Origin: an uncultured Candidatus Melainabacteria bacterium
Lineage (GTDB): Bacteria > Cyanobacteriota > Vampirovibrionia > Gastranaerophilales > Gastranaerophilaceae
Reading direction: 5' to 3'
Length of the DNA stretch: 64,000 nt
Assembly (NCBI GenBank): GCA_949902595.1
Contig: CATLDC010000003.1
Coordinates: forward strand, 1-64,000
Shown here: positions 1-9,970 of the stretch, one piece after another
How the letters are laid out: each line of letters starts with the position of its first letter
How positions within the stretch are numbered: position 1 is the first letter of the stretch
Notes under the pieces: model-generated
What the model was told of the DNA's origin: nothing
Databases searched by the model: none
What the model saw: only the letters and a program-made list of their open reading frames with translations
Made by a program: the position numbers and the translations under genes

Positions 1-1789
1 ACATTGTAGGAATAGAGTTTCTATAAGTATAGTGGCTTCTAATCATGTTCATGAATTTCTTAACAAGGTCTACAGCGATTTGGTCAACTCTGTCATCGTT
101 GTTACCATATTTAGGGAATTCGCCTTCAACTTCGTAGTCTACAACGATTCCGTCTTCGTCACGGATAGTCTTAACTTTTGCATACTTGATTGCAGAAAGT
201 GAGTCAGCAACAACACTTAAACCTGCAATACCTGTTGCGAAGTATCTCTTAACGTCTCTGTCATGAAGAGCCATTTGAGATCTTTCGTAGCAGTACTTGT
301 CGTGCATGTAGTGGATGCAGTTCAATGTGTTAACATACAAACCTGCAAGCCATTCCATCATGTCTTCGTATCTTTCCATTACTTCGTCGTAGTTAAGGTA
401 TTCAGAAGTAATTGGTCTGAACTTAGGACCGATTTGTTCTTTAAGTCTTTCGTCAACACCGCCGTTGATTGCGTAAAGCAAGCACTTAGCCAGGTTAGCA
501 CGAGCGCCGAAGAACTGCATTTCTTTACCAACAACCATTGAAGATACGCAGCAAGCGATTGCGTAATCGTCACCGTGAGTAACTCTCATCATATCGTCGT
601 TTTCGTACTGGATAGATGAAGTTGTGATAGAAATGTGTGCAGCGTACTGCTTGAAACCGTGAGGTAATTTCTTAGACCACAATACTGTCAAGTTTGGCTC
701 TGGAGAAGTCCCTAAGTTTTCAAGAGTGTGGAGGTAACGGAAAGAGTTCTTAGTAACTAATGGACGTCCGTCAATACCAACACCCGCAATTGATTCTGTT
801 ACCCATGTAGGGTCTCCTGAGAACAATGAATTGTATTCAGGAGTTCTTGCAAACTTAACTAATCTTAACTTTATGATGAAGTGGTCAATCATTTCCTGAG
901 CTTGTTCTTCAGTGATAACACCGTTTCTCAAGTCTCTTTCGATGAAGATGTCTAAGAAAGTTGAAGTTCTACCGATTGACATTGCAGCACCGTTTTGTTC
1001 TTTAACTGCTGACAAGTAACCGAAGTATAACCATTGAATAGCTTCTTTAGCGTTTGAAGCAGGTTTTCTGATATCGAAACCGTAAGTATCGCCCAATTCA
1101 GCCATTTCTTGAAGAGCTCTGATTTGTTCAGAGATTTCTTCTTTCAACTGGATTTTTTCAGGTGTCATTTCGCCATCAAGAGAAGCGTGCTGTTCTTTTT
1201 TGTCTTCGATTAATCTGTCGATACCGTAAAGAGCGATTCTTCTGTAGTCACCGATGATACGACCGCGGCCGTAAGCATCAGGAAGACCTGTAAGGATAGC
1301 TGAGTGACGTGCTTTTCTCATTTCTGGTGTGTAAACATCAAATACACCCTGGTTGTGAGTTTTTCTGTATTTTGTGAAGATTTCAGAAACTTCTGAATCT
1401 ACTTCGTAGCCGTAAGATTTGCAAGATGTTTCAGCCATTCTGATACCGCCGAATGGTTGAAGAGACCTTTTAAGAGGTGCATCTGTTTGTAAACCAACGA
1501 TTGTTTCGAGGTTTTTGTCGATGTAGCCTGCACCGTGAGAAGTGATTGTTGATACGATTTTTGTATCCATATCAAGAACACCGCCGTTTTCGCGTTCTTT
1601 TTTGAAGAGCTCGCAGCATTCTTCCCACAATTTTGTAGTAGCTTCGGTTGGTCCAGCTAGGAAGCTTGAATCACCTTCGTACAAAGTGTAGTTTTTCTGG
1701 ATAAAATCTCTTACATTGATTTCTGACTGCCATTTGCCGCCAACGAAATCTGTTGTAGAAGATTGTTTTTCTAATGTTAATTCTGACAT
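1..1789 (-). CDS. pflB: Pyruvate formate-lyase, 3' part outside window
   Basis: Formate C-acetyltransferase: converts pyruvate and CoA to acetyl-CoA and formate by a glycyl-radical mechanism in the cytoplasm, the central step of anaerobic mixed-acid fermentation. The ATG has AGGAG six bases upstream. About 596 residues are inside the window against roughly 760 for the family, so the C-terminus with the glycyl-radical loop lies beyond base 1. The catalytic cysteine pair is visible as Cys413-Cys414 in IACCVSS (418-419 in E. coli). No activase (pflA) is seen; it could lie past the edge. Transcribed away from the gene at 1955. Confidence 0.97.
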   Translation of the reverse strand, partial: MSELTLEKQSSTTDFVGGKWQSEINVRDFIQKNYTLYEGDSSFLAGPTEATTKLWEECCELFKKERENGGVLDMDTKIVSTITSHGAGYIDKNLETIVGLQTDAPLKRSLQPFGGIRMAETSCKSYGYEVDSEVSEIFTKYRKTHNQGVFDVYTPEMRKARHSAILTGLPDAYGRGRIIGDYRRIALYGIDRLIEDKKEQHASLDGEMTPEKIQLKEEISEQIRALQEMAELGDTYGFDIRKPASNAKEAIQWLYFGYLSAVKEQNGAAMSIGRTSTFLDIFIERDLRNGVITEEQAQEMIDHFIIKLRLVKFARTPEYNSLFSGDPTWVTESIAGVGIDGRPLVTKNSFRYLHTLENLGTSPEPNLTVLWSKKLPHGFKQYAAHISITTSSIQYENDDMMRVTHGDDYAIACCVSSMVVGKEMQFFGARANLAKCLLYAINGGVDERLKEQIGPKFRPITSEYLNYDEVMERYEDMMEWLAGLYVNTLNCIHYMHDKYCYERSQMALHDRDVKRYFATGIAGLSVVADSLSAIKYAKVKTIRDEDGIVVDYEVEGEFPKYGNNDDRVDQIAVDLVKKFMNMIRSHYTYRNSIPTM

Positions 1790-1848
1790 TTTAATCTCCT
1801 TATCTTTTGTCTCAATGACATTTTACTACCTGTTATTTCTTATACAAT

Positions 1849-1891
1849 ATTATACTCCGGACATGAAATATAGTACAGTTGTGTAGACAAC
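1849..1891 (-). promoter_or_regulatory. Probable pflB promoter with a small inverted repeat
   Basis: On the minus strand a TATAAT lies at 1854-1849, about 60 bases before the pflB ATG; the -35 is weak. Just upstream, GTTGT-gtag-ACAAC (1878-1891) is an inverted repeat that could bind a regulator. No recognisable FNR box. Inference from sequence only. Confidence 0.4.
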
Positions 1892-1930
1892 ATTTATTAA
1901 GATTTTATTAAGCCATGACCCGCAAAAAGT

Positions 1931-1954
1931 TTTTTTACAGGTTTTGGTATTGTT
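1931..1954 (+). promoter_or_regulatory. Shared upstream motif of F-x-G-tagged genes, copy A
   Basis: TTTTTTACAGGTTTTGGTAT runs to within four bases of the next ATG. Nearly the same string precedes the tagged genes at 27625 and 62957, and looser forms precede those at 29273 and 63773. It has an extended -10 look (TGG-TATTGT), but it abuts the start codon here, which does not fit a normal promoter and leader. Role unknown. Confidence 0.45.
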
Positions 1955-2776
1955 ATGAGAATTAATAATTCCTATACCTCCCCTGTGTTTAGCGCAAATC
2001 TCAACTCTCCGAAGCTGAGATTTAGGCAGGATGACTTTTTTGTGAGGATTAGAGGGTTCGGGAAGAATAGAGAGTGGGCTAGTAATGTTATAAAAACTAC
2101 TGATAATGCTGTTAATCTTATACGCAAGAATGTTGCGTTTGAAAACGTGCTGAGATTTATTACAGCTGGCATAATTTCTGCAAATAGAAAGACTTTGGAT
2201 GCAGCTAAAAAAGAACACTCTGGAGTATTGCGTGTTTTTCGCGATGGTTGGAAATTTGGTTCGGAATGGAACGGGCGTGATTTGTGGACGCCTTATGGAA
2301 CATCTAAAACAATCAGGTATAATTCTTATGCAGACAGGTTTGATGAAGTTTATACAAAGCCATTAACAAAACCTTATGATGATGTTGAATTAACGCGTCC
2401 TATAAGACAGGATGATACTAAAGCTCTTTTGCATTGCGACGAAAAATTTATTGATAATGGTTTTAAGCATTTTTCTCGTTTATATGAGGAATTTCAGAGG
2501 TATACAAAATTGGATGTTAAGCAGGAGCATCTGGCTGGAATTAATGATTGCATTGCTGAAACACGCTGGCTTCTTGCTCATATAACACCTTGGGAAAGAG
2601 GAAGCGACGCTATCTCAAACGTGTTTATGCGGGCCATGTACAAAGCAATCGGCGTAAAGACTTTCCCGCTTGCAAAAGGTGTTTCTCTGGATTTGGAGGC
2701 TTATTGCACAGAGCTTGAGGAGTATAAACGGAAGTTTGCAGGGTATTTTGAGAAAGCTCCGGAAGTTGTTGAATAA
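1955..2776 (+). CDS. Hypothetical protein with F-x-S type N-terminal tag
   Basis: 273-residue protein that I do not recognise. It opens MRINNSYTSPVFSAN, matching the M-K/R-I...F-x-G/S pattern seen at the start of several unrelated proteins in this window, and has no hydrophobic signal peptide or membrane segment. The rest is charged and probably mostly helical, with aromatic-rich patches (WERGSD, FFVRIRGFG) but no motif I can assign. It stands alone between pflB and a convergent SLH gene and ends in a shared terminator. There is no Shine-Dalgarno sequence before the ATG; the start rests on the conserved tag. Confidence 0.7.
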   Translation: MRINNSYTSPVFSANLNSPKLRFRQDDFFVRIRGFGKNREWASNVIKTTDNAVNLIRKNVAFENVLRFITAGIISANRKTLDAAKKEHSGVLRVFRDGWKFGSEWNGRDLWTPYGTSKTIRYNSYADRFDEVYTKPLTKPYDDVELTRPIRQDDTKALLHCDEKFIDNGFKHFSRLYEEFQRYTKLDVKQEHLAGINDCIAETRWLLAHITPWERGSDAISNVFMRAMYKAIGVKTFPLAKGVSLDLEAYCTELEEYKRKFAGYFEKAPEVVE

Positions 2777-2811
2777 CAAAGAGGCGCTCCCGCAGGGAGC
2801 GCCTCTTTGTT
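2775..2811. terminator. Bidirectional terminator
   Basis: A 17-bp perfect stem (AACAAAGAGGCGCTCCC and its complement, loop GCA) flanked by A- and T-rich sequence, between two converging genes. It overlaps the stop codon of the + strand gene. Confidence 0.9.
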
Positions 2812-2820
2812 TATTTATTA

Positions 2821-3969
2821 CTATTCGTAAATATATCCGTTGGTCAAATCAATCTTCAATGGTCCGAGAAGTCTGATGTTAACAATCTGTCCCGGCATTG
2901 TAAGAACCTTGTCGCCTTTGAATACTTTTCTGAACCAGGTCATGAAAGCATTCTTCTTGTCTGGATCAAGTGTTGCAACGCCGTAAAGCATTACAGCCTG
3001 ATCGTTCGGTGTTACAAGAAGCTCGTTCTTGATGATAACTTCACCGTTCTTTTTGAACAATTTTGCTCTTTCAACATGTTTTACCTGACCTTTAAGGTCG
3101 CTGCCTTCTGAAATCAGAAGGTATTTTTCTTTTGTTACGATGTTCTTAGGAGCTTTTGCTGTGTAGATATCAGTAACGTTTGAGATTTGTGAGCCTACAA
3201 CTGTTTCAAGCTTGATAGGGAAGATTGAGCCTGCCGGAATAATACCGATAGAGCCCTGAACTCTTACGTTGTCTACGATATAACCGTCAGCAGTTCTCTT
3301 TTGCATGCACTCAGCCAACTTAGCGTTCGGGTTAAGCTTTGCTTCCTGCATCATTTTGTAAAGGATTGCTGCAACTTCTGCTCTGTTTGCAGGTCTGTCT
3401 GATTCCAATTTGCCTTCGTTGCCCGGCATGACGATGATTAGGTCAAGCAATTGAGCTTTACCGGCTGCGATAAGGAACCATGCAGGCATCTGGGTATAGT
3501 CTTCGTAGCTCTTTGAAATGATGTCCTGCGCTTTTTGTTCACTGATTTGCTGTGTTGTAAGCGCGTTTACAGCGATTGAGATAGCTTCTGCTCTTGTAAC
3601 AGGGTCAAAAGGCCTGAATCTTTCGCCTTTTGCGTCCGGAATCAAGTCAAAATAAACAGCTTTCTGGATAATATGGTAAGCCCAGAAACCAGGGTCTACG
3701 TCAGAGAAGTGAATATCCTGCGTAACGTTTGCGTCTTCCTGACCGAGTGCCTTGATTGCCATTGAGGCAAACTCTGCACGTGTTACAGGGATATCCGGTT
3801 TATAAGTACCATCCGGGTAGCCGACAACAACTCCAACTTCTGTTAAGAATTTAATTGACTGATACGCCCAGTGGCTTTCATTCATATCAGTATAAAAAGC
3901 GTTTGCAGGGTTGTTAAGCATAAAAAGCGTGCTTAAAACAAACAAACCTTTAAATAATTTTTTGAACAT
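2821..3969 (-). CDS. SLH-domain envelope protein
   Basis: Secreted envelope protein, 382 residues. A Sec signal peptide is clear (basic MFKK, hydrophobic core, cut near NANA|FY). Three S-layer homology repeats follow, at about 25-75, 90-140 and 150-205, each with the W-A/F..I and D..F.P...TRAE hallmarks. SLH repeats bind peptidoglycan-linked polymer; in cyanobacteria they tether outer-membrane proteins to the wall. The C-terminal 170 residues look beta-rich and are unassigned; unlike SLH-OprB porins the protein is too short for a 16-strand barrel. GGAGG lies just before the ATG. Transcribed alone. Confidence 0.85.
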   Translation of the reverse strand: MFKKLFKGLFVLSTLFMLNNPANAFYTDMNESHWAYQSIKFLTEVGVVVGYPDGTYKPDIPVTRAEFASMAIKALGQEDANVTQDIHFSDVDPGFWAYHIIQKAVYFDLIPDAKGERFRPFDPVTRAEAISIAVNALTTQQISEQKAQDIISKSYEDYTQMPAWFLIAAGKAQLLDLIIVMPGNEGKLESDRPANRAEVAAILYKMMQEAKLNPNAKLAECMQKRTADGYIVDNVRVQGSIGIIPAGSIFPIKLETVVGSQISNVTDIYTAKAPKNIVTKEKYLLISEGSDLKGQVKHVERAKLFKKNGEVIIKNELLVTPNDQAVMLYGVATLDPDKKNAFMTWFRKVFKGDKVLTMPGQIVNIRLLGPLKIDLTNGYIYE

Positions 3970-4118
3970 TAAGAGTCCTCCTTTTCACTGCTTCTTTTTA
4001 TTTTAATCGTATATTAAATAAATAGTTAATGCAATTTTTATCTGATACTTTTAACAATTCTACATAAAACGGGCAAAAATTTTGGTTTTTGAGTTTTAAT
4101 ATATATGGATGTGTGTTT

Positions 4119-5882
4119 ATGAAAATCAGTACTAACCAAGCTCTAAGTTTCAAAATGAAGCCTAAAAACGAGGCGGATTTTTCCGACACCCTTAAAAAAG
4201 GTAAAGAACTTGCCGGAAACAAGGGCAAGTCAATACTTATTGTGCCGGCAAGCTCGCTTCCGAACCAGACAGGCGTGGGTAATCTCGGAACAGAAGAGAG
4301 CCTCAAATTCTTTGATTTTGCTAAAAAATACTGGGGGGTAAATGAGGTTCAGATTCTTCCTGTTGGTCAGTACCATTCGCATAGCGGGCAGTACCCGATT
4401 TATTCCGGAACAACAATGGATTTGGGAAACCATGTTATTGATGTCAAATCCTATGTTACAGATTCTGAATTTCAGGAAATTGTAAAAGCAAATAATATTA
4501 AAGACAGAGTCAATTTCAAAAATGTTGTTGAATTTGATTCTGTTTCTGAAAAAATCCTCAAAAAGCTGTATAACAGAATGGATTCTTCCAGAAAGCAGGA
4601 GTTTGAAGCGTTTAAACAAAAAAATAATTCATGGCTTGAGCCAAAAGGGCTCTACAGGGCGCTTCGTGAGATTAACGGAACCCACGATTACAAACGCTGG
4701 CCGGAGATTGACAAGAACCTTTTTGAGCATCCTGATAAGGATAAAAGGATTGCAGAGATTTACAAACAAAAAGGTGAAACAATTGATTTTTACAAGTTCA
4801 AACAATTCCTTGCTGATGACAGCCTCAAAAAAGCAGAAGAAAAACTCAACTCTAAAGGTTTAAAACTCAACGGCGACTTGCCATGCGGGTTTTCTTACGA
4901 CGAAGTCTGGGCGCATCCTAAGGCGTTTATAAAGGACGCGCAGATTGGCTGGGGCTTGCCTGCGCTGGATTATGACAATCCCGAGGCAGAAAAACTATTG
5001 AGAGAAAAAGTCAGGCTCTACGCTCAAAGATTTGACGGGATGAGGATTGACGCTTCATGGACTTACGCATCCCAACCTGTAATTAAGCCGGATTCTAAGA
5101 CAAAAAAGGAACTGGGCGCCAGGATACTTAATATTATTGATGATGAGGTGAAAAAAGTTAAGGGCTCAAACTATGATTTGAAAAACATCATGCACGAATT
5201 TGTGACCTCGCCTGAGGATTTTAACATATATGAGGGAAGCAGCTTGAAGCCTTTTGTCAAGGACAGGGTAAAGATTTACACGTCAGACTATCTTTCAAAT
5301 GATTGGGGGAGTAACAGGAATTTTCTTGAGCGCGGCTGGAATAAAGAAAATTTTATAATCGGTGCAACAAATCATGATTCAAGGCGCATAAATTTCTCTG
5401 AAAAGCAGGCTGAGGCTTTGGCAAAGATTCTTAGGATTCCTAAAGAGAAGTTGGCGGACTCAAAAGAGTTTATGAAAGCCAAGCTTGCAGAGCCGGTTTC
5501 GGCTTACAACAACATGATATTTTTTATGGAAGCTTTAGGTTTAAAGGGAGAGTACCTCAGAAACACTGACAAACCCCTGAATTACACTCCAAAAATTCCG
5601 TTAGAGTTTGAGGAAGAGTATTTCAAGGCTGTTGAGCGCGGTGAGGCATTCAACCCGATGGATGCGCTTGAAAAATCTTTCAAGGCTCAAGGTTTAGACA
5701 AGCAGAATCCAAAGCTTTTCAAGAAGATCGTTAAATATAGAAAGATTCTTGAGGGGAATGCCGGTTCAAATTCCTCAAAAACGAAAATCTGGGTTGGGAT
5801 AGGATTAGTGCTAGCGGGGATTTCGGCGTTTGCGGTTTTGAAAAAGAAAAAGGCGGAAAGAACTCCCGCCTGTGCCCAATAA
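4119..5882 (+). CDS. malQ: 4-alpha-glucanotransferase (GH77) with C-terminal membrane anchor
   Basis: Amylomaltase-type enzyme that transfers alpha-1,4-glucan chains in maltodextrin or glycogen metabolism. GH77 landmarks are present: an ILIVPASSLP opening strand, nucleophile Asp311 (GMRIDAS), acid/base Glu360 (IMHEF), and Asp420 (NHDSR). I start at the ATG giving MKISTNQALSFKMKPK, because it matches the window's F-x-G/K tag and because the only upstream option is an in-frame TTG. Unusual for the family, the C-terminus holds a single hydrophobic helix (about 560-575) followed by KKKKAER, which would make it tail-anchored. Length 587 is within the family range. Catalytic residues are assigned by motif spacing, not alignment. 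Confidence 0.82.
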   Translation: MKISTNQALSFKMKPKNEADFSDTLKKGKELAGNKGKSILIVPASSLPNQTGVGNLGTEESLKFFDFAKKYWGVNEVQILPVGQYHSHSGQYPIYSGTTMDLGNHVIDVKSYVTDSEFQEIVKANNIKDRVNFKNVVEFDSVSEKILKKLYNRMDSSRKQEFEAFKQKNNSWLEPKGLYRALREINGTHDYKRWPEIDKNLFEHPDKDKRIAEIYKQKGETIDFYKFKQFLADDSLKKAEEKLNSKGLKLNGDLPCGFSYDEVWAHPKAFIKDAQIGWGLPALDYDNPEAEKLLREKVRLYAQRFDGMRIDASWTYASQPVIKPDSKTKKELGARILNIIDDEVKKVKGSNYDLKNIMHEFVTSPEDFNIYEGSSLKPFVKDRVKIYTSDYLSNDWGSNRNFLERGWNKENFIIGATNHDSRRINFSEKQAEALAKILRIPKEKLADSKEFMKAKLAEPVSAYNNMIFFMEALGLKGEYLRNTDKPLNYTPKIPLEFEEEYFKAVERGEAFNPMDALEKSFKAQGLDKQNPKLFKKIVKYRKILEGNAGSNSSKTKIWVGIGLVLAGISAFAVLKKKKAERTPACAQ

Positions 5883-5895
5883 AGTCATTAACTCC

Positions 5896-6822
5896 TTATT
5901 CGTTTTCAATATAGGTTTTTAATCTCTCAACCCGCTCAACTTTCCTCAATTTCTGGATTGCAATGTTTTCCAGCTGTCTTATTCTTTCTTTTGAGAATCC
6001 CAGTGCGTTTCCAATCTGCTCAAGTGTTTTCGGCTCTGCGTCTTCAATCCCGAATCTGCGTTTAATAATCTCCTGCTCTCTTGTATCAAGAACATTAATG
6101 AGTCTTGTAACATCTTTTTCCTGAAGCATTTTCTGCGCGTTGTTTTCAGGAGAAGAGTATGACGTGTCTTCAACATAATCCTGTATGCACAAATCATCTG
6201 TTACGAATGTGTCAAGGCTCACCGGCTCTTTTTTCAGCGCTCTTCTGACTTCTTCGATTTTCTTGGAATCCAGACCGGAAAGCTTTTCAATCGTTTCGTC
6301 ATCTGCTTCAATGTTGTCGCTTCCGGCTGCCAGAGCGCAAGCCTTTTTGTACCTTCTTATTTTTTCCAGCATGTGTACAGGGATTCTGATTGTTCTTGAG
6401 TGGTTTGAAATTGCCCTGATGATAGTTTGTTTAATCCACCATGTTGCGTAAGTCGAGAACTTGAAGTTCTTTTTGTAATCAAACTTTTCAGCCGCCTTAA
6501 TCAAACCAAGCGAGCCTTCCTGAACCAGATCCATGAACAGGATTCCCTGCCCGATGTATTTTTTTGCAATGCTTACAACAAGTCTTAGGTTTGCCTGAAC
6601 AAGTTCTTTTTTTGCTTTTTCTTTTTCGGCTTCGCTGCCTTCCTGAATCCTTCTTCCAAGTTCGGCTTCTTCTGCTTTTGTGAGCATCTTCTTTCTTCCG
6701 ATTTCTTTTAAGTACATCTGCAAAATATCATCGTTATTAACAATCGAGCTAAAGGTTTTAGGTAAATTTGCTTCCATTTCGCTGTTGTCAATAAACTCAA
6801 TATTACTTAAAGCTTTACTCAT
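5896..6822 (-). CDS. RNA polymerase sigma-70 family factor
   Basis: Sigma factor of the RpoD/SigA type, 308 residues, giving core RNA polymerase promoter specificity. Region 1.2 ([13 protein letters not shown]), region 2 with the [18 protein letters not shown] core-binding stretch and the [10 protein letters not shown] -10 recognition helix, a region 3 and a region 4.2 helix ([11 protein letters not shown]) are all visible. There is no region 1.1, so it could be either the lineage's short primary factor or a group 2 paralogue. GGAGG precedes the ATG. It converges on the glucanotransferase gene with only 13 bp between them. Confidence 0.92.
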   Translation of the reverse strand: MSKALSNIEFIDNSEMEANLPKTFSSIVNNDDILQMYLKEIGRKKMLTKAEEAELGRRIQEGSEAEKEKAKKELVQANLRLVVSIAKKYIGQGILFMDLVQEGSLGLIKAAEKFDYKKNFKFSTYATWWIKQTIIRAISNHSRTIRIPVHMLEKIRRYKKACALAAGSDNIEADDETIEKLSGLDSKKIEEVRRALKKEPVSLDTFVTDDLCIQDYVEDTSYSSPENNAQKMLQEKDVTRLINVLDTREQEIIKRRFGIEDAEPKTLEQIGNALGFSKERIRQLENIAIQKLRKVERVERLKTYIENE

Positions 6823-6938
6823 CTTTTTTAATCCTCCAACGTTTCTATTTATTAAGACGAAAGTTTGTTAAAAAAGTTCCCCTGTTCGTAAAATTTCTCC
6901 AAATTGTATTATAATAGTTAAAAAGAAAGGAGCCAGTT

Positions 6939-8705
6939 ATGCAAAATACTTTAACCGGCGTGTTAGCGAGGGTTAATTCACCTGAGGATTTGAAAACAAT
7001 GTCATTTGACGAGCTCAACCTGCTTGCAGATGAGATAAGACAAACTATTATAAAACGCGTAAATGTTACAGGCGGCCACTTTGGTCCGAATCTGGGAATC
7101 GTTGAGGCGACTATTGCGCTGCATTACGTGTTCAATTCACCTGTGGATAAGATTGTGTTCGATGTTTCACACCAGTGCTATCCGCATAAAATGCTTACAG
7201 GCAGAAAAGAAAGTTATACTAACCCGGAAAAGTACGGAGTGTTCACAGGCTACACCGCACCGGAAGAAAGCCCGCATGATTTCTTCAAAATCGGACATAC
7301 TTCAACTTCCGTGAGCCTTGCAACAGGGCTTGCTAAAGCAAGAGACCTGAACGGCGGCAAGGAAAACATTATTGCACTTATTGGAGACGGCTCTTTAAGC
7401 GGTGGCGAAGCTTACGAAGGCCTTAATAACGCAGCTGTTCTTAATAGTAATATTATTGTTATAGTAAACGACAACGACATGTCAATTGCAGAAAATCAGG
7501 GCGGACTCTACCAGAACCTCAAGCTCCTGCGTGATACAAACGGAGAGGCTGAATGCAACTTCTTCAAGTCACTCGGGTTTGATTACCACTACATAGAAGA
7601 TGGGCACAATATCGAAAAATTAGTTGAATTGTTTAGCAAGGTGAAAGATTCAAACCACCCTGTGCTTATCCACATGCACACAATCAAGGGCAAGGGTGTT
7701 CAACAAGCCGAGCTTGATAAAGAAAGCTTCCACTGGATTATTCCGGGTGCTCTTGATAACAAGCCTTCATCCGGCGCTGGTGCAGAAAGCTACGACAAGC
7801 TTACGGCTGATTTTATCACAAAGAAATACCAGGAAGACAAATCTGTTGTCGCGATTTCACCTGCAACCCCTGGTGTAACAGGGTTCTCAAAAGATTTTAG
7901 GGCAAAAGCCGGCATGCATTACGCTGATGTCGGGATTGCAGAAGAGCACGCAGTTGCGTTCGCGTCAGGTATTGCAAAGAACGGCGGAAAACCGGTTCTC
8001 GGGATTATGAGTTCGTTTATCCAGAGAGCTTATGACCAGCTTTCACAGGATTTGGCGCTGAACAGCAACCCTGCAACAATTCTTGTGTTCTGGGGCGCAA
8101 TCACGGGGGCTGACGCAACTCACCTTACAACGTTTGATATTCCGCTTATTAGCAACATTCCGAACATGGTTTACCTTGCGCCTGCAACAAAAGAAGAGTA
8201 TTTAAGAATGCTTGAATGGTCAGTTGACCAGAAAGAGCATCCTGTTGCGATTCGTGTGCCGTTTGGGGAAGTGATATCATCCGGCATGGAAGACAAGACT
8301 GATTATTCGGTTCTGAACAAGTTCAAGGTCGAAGAGCAGGGCTCTGATGTTGCGATAATCGGGCTCGGTAATTTCTTCCATCTCGGTGCGAGAGTTAAAA
8401 ATCTGCTTGCAGAAAAGCTTGGAATCAGCGCAACGCTTATCAATCCTAAGTTCATCACAGGTATTGATGAAGAGTTGTTAGAATCTTTGAAATCAAGCCA
8501 CAAGCTTGTTATAACTCTGGAAGACGGGGTTCTGGACGGCGGGTTTGGTGAAAAGATTGCGCGTTTCTACGGCACATCCGGCATGAAGGTTCTGAATTTC
8601 GGGGCGAAAAAGGAATTTCCTGACAGGGTTCCTTTGGAAGAGCTTTACGAGAGGTACCATCTTACTCCGGAGCTGATTGTGGAAGATATAGAAGCTTGTT
8701 TATAG
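6939..8705 (+). CDS. dxs: 1-deoxy-D-xylulose-5-phosphate synthase-like transketolase
   Basis: Thiamine-diphosphate enzyme of the DXS family (pyruvate plus glyceraldehyde-3-phosphate to DXP, first step of the MEP isoprenoid pathway). The N-terminal ThDP domain has GGHFGPNLG, GHTSTS and GDGSLSGGEAYEGLNNA; the middle domain has EEHAVAFASG. At 588 residues it is shorter than typical Dxs (about 620). The canonical DRAG...DG.THQG block reads FWGA...DATHLTT, so the arginine that contacts substrate phosphate in E. coli (R398) is Trp385. It may be a Dxs-like paralogue with another substrate. AAAGGAG before the ATG; a strong terminator follows. Confidence 0.7.
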   Translation: MQNTLTGVLARVNSPEDLKTMSFDELNLLADEIRQTIIKRVNVTGGHFGPNLGIVEATIALHYVFNSPVDKIVFDVSHQCYPHKMLTGRKESYTNPEKYGVFTGYTAPEESPHDFFKIGHTSTSVSLATGLAKARDLNGGKENIIALIGDGSLSGGEAYEGLNNAAVLNSNIIVIVNDNDMSIAENQGGLYQNLKLLRDTNGEAECNFFKSLGFDYHYIEDGHNIEKLVELFSKVKDSNHPVLIHMHTIKGKGVQQAELDKESFHWIIPGALDNKPSSGAGAESYDKLTADFITKKYQEDKSVVAISPATPGVTGFSKDFRAKAGMHYADVGIAEEHAVAFASGIAKNGGKPVLGIMSSFIQRAYDQLSQDLALNSNPATILVFWGAITGADATHLTTFDIPLISNIPNMVYLAPATKEEYLRMLEWSVDQKEHPVAIRVPFGEVISSGMEDKTDYSVLNKFKVEEQGSDVAIIGLGNFFHLGARVKNLLAEKLGISATLINPKFITGIDEELLESLKSSHKLVITLEDGVLDGGFGEKIARFYGTSGMKVLNFGAKKEFPDRVPLEELYERYHLTPELIVEDIEACL

Positions 8706-8718
8706 GGATTGGGTTTAG

Positions 8719-8756
8719 AAAGTGGCGCAGCCTTTGGCTGCGCCACTTTCTTTTTA
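8719..8756 (+). terminator. Terminator after dxs-like gene
   Basis: A 14-bp stem (AAAGTGGCGCAGCC, loop TTT) followed by a run of T: a canonical intrinsic terminator. Confidence 0.93.
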
Positions 8757-8837
8757 TCCATCCGGACGACAACTGCGGGATATCAAAATTTTTTAATTCT
8801 TTTATAATGATTCTGAAATTAAAAAAGGAGGCGCCAG

Positions 8838-9125
8838 ATGGAACACCATGTCAGAAAAATTCACAATAAAAAATTGTTCTTTATCAAAAGCTTCATTATT
8901 AGCGTTGTGTTGCTAATAATTTCGTACATTGCAGGAATCATCGGTTTTGATTTCTTCGCGGGTATGGCAGACAAGTACTACAATGTTGATGCAGAAGACT
9001 ACGCAAAGATTCTTGTTAATGCTTGCTGCATATGGAAACTTTTGATTATCCAGTTTACGCTTGTACCGGCAATCGCTCTGGGGATGTTGGAACGACATGT
9101 AAAACAGGAAGAAATGGTTGATTAG
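8838..9125 (+). CDS. Small two-helix membrane protein
   Basis: 95-residue protein I do not recognise. Two hydrophobic segments (about 15-40 and 62-82) separated by an acidic loop containing YNVDAEDYAK suggest an inner-membrane hairpin with both ends cytoplasmic. A strong AAAAGGAGG precedes the ATG, and TATAAT at about 8803 is a plausible -10. It is monocistronic, lying between two strong terminators. Confidence 0.75.
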   Translation: MEHHVRKIHNKKLFFIKSFIISVVLLIISYIAGIIGFDFFAGMADKYYNVDAEDYAKILVNACCIWKLLIIQFTLVPAIALGMLERHVKQEEMVD

Positions 9126-9162
9126 AAAAAAAGGGGCGCTGCTAAAGCAGCGCCCCTTTTTT
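9126..9162. terminator. Bidirectional terminator
   Basis: A7-GGGGCGCTGC, loop TAAA, then the complement ending in T6: serves both the small membrane protein gene and the converging SDR gene. Confidence 0.92.
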
Positions 9163-9163
9163 G

Positions 9164-9898
9164 TTACTTTGGCTGACCGGTATGAGCGTCCAGCCCGCCT
9201 GTTATAGGGAGGTTGACTCCGTTGCAGTAGCTGGACTCGTTTGATGCGAGGAAGTAAATAGCTTTAGCGACTTCTTCCGGCTCGCAAATCCGTTTCAGCG
9301 GATTTGCGGCAGCGTGTTTCGGAATATTGTTCGGGCTCACAAATTTTGTCCTTACAGCAGAAGGGCATACGCTGTTTACGCGGATATTGTATTCTGCATA
9401 GTCAAGTGCCATGGCTCTTGTCAGGTTTACAACCGCGCCTTTTGCTGCGTTATAAATTGGCATTTTGTAGTCGCCTGCAAGGCCTGAAATAGAGGCTGTG
9501 TTTACAATTGTTCCGCCTCCGTTTTCAATCATGTCAGGGATAAAGAATTTGCTTGTGTAGTATATAGCTTTTACATCTGTGTTCATAACTTCGTCCCAGA
9601 TTTTTTCTGATGCTTCGTGCAGCAGTCCGTGGGTAATCACGCCTGCGTTGTTTACCACGCAATCAACTCTGCCGCAAAAACTTAGGATTTTTTGATGAAG
9701 ATTTTTTACTTCACCTTCTTTGCTAACATCGGTTTTAACAAATAAAACCTGTTTTTCAAAATTTTCTTCGATTTGTGACATAATTTCAGAGTCGGTATTT
9801 TTATCAGCCATAATGACCTTCCATCCTCTTTGCAGGAAAAGGATAGAAGAAGCAAGCCCGATACCTGAAATTGCGCCTGTAATTAGTATTCTGTTCAT
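9164..9898 (-). CDS. SDR-family oxidoreductase
   Basis: Classical short-chain dehydrogenase/reductase, 244 residues, NAD(P)-dependent. The Rossmann glycine motif TGAISGIG (7-14), NNAG (83-86), a catalytic serine in NTASIS (136/138) and the YNAAK pair Tyr149-Lys153 are all present. The C-terminal PITGG is typical of 3-ketoacyl-ACP reductase or sugar dehydrogenase relatives. Substrate cannot be read from sequence. Asp32 after the second strand favours NAD over NADP. It is followed by a terminator and shows no operon partner. Confidence 0.9.
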   Translation of the reverse strand: MNRILITGAISGIGLASSILFLQRGWKVIMADKNTDSEIMSQIEENFEKQVLFVKTDVSKEGEVKNLHQKILSFCGRVDCVVNNAGVITHGLLHEASEKIWDEVMNTDVKAIYYTSKFFIPDMIENGGGTIVNTASISGLAGDYKMPIYNAAKGAVVNLTRAMALDYAEYNIRVNSVCPSAVRTKFVSPNNIPKHAAANPLKRICEPEEVAKAIYFLASNESSYCNGVNLPITGGLDAHTGQPK

Positions 9899-9970
9899 AA
9901 TAAAAAGACTCCTTCAGCTCAATATTTTGACAAAATATCGCGGCTTTCAATTCGCCTGAAAGGTAGAATC

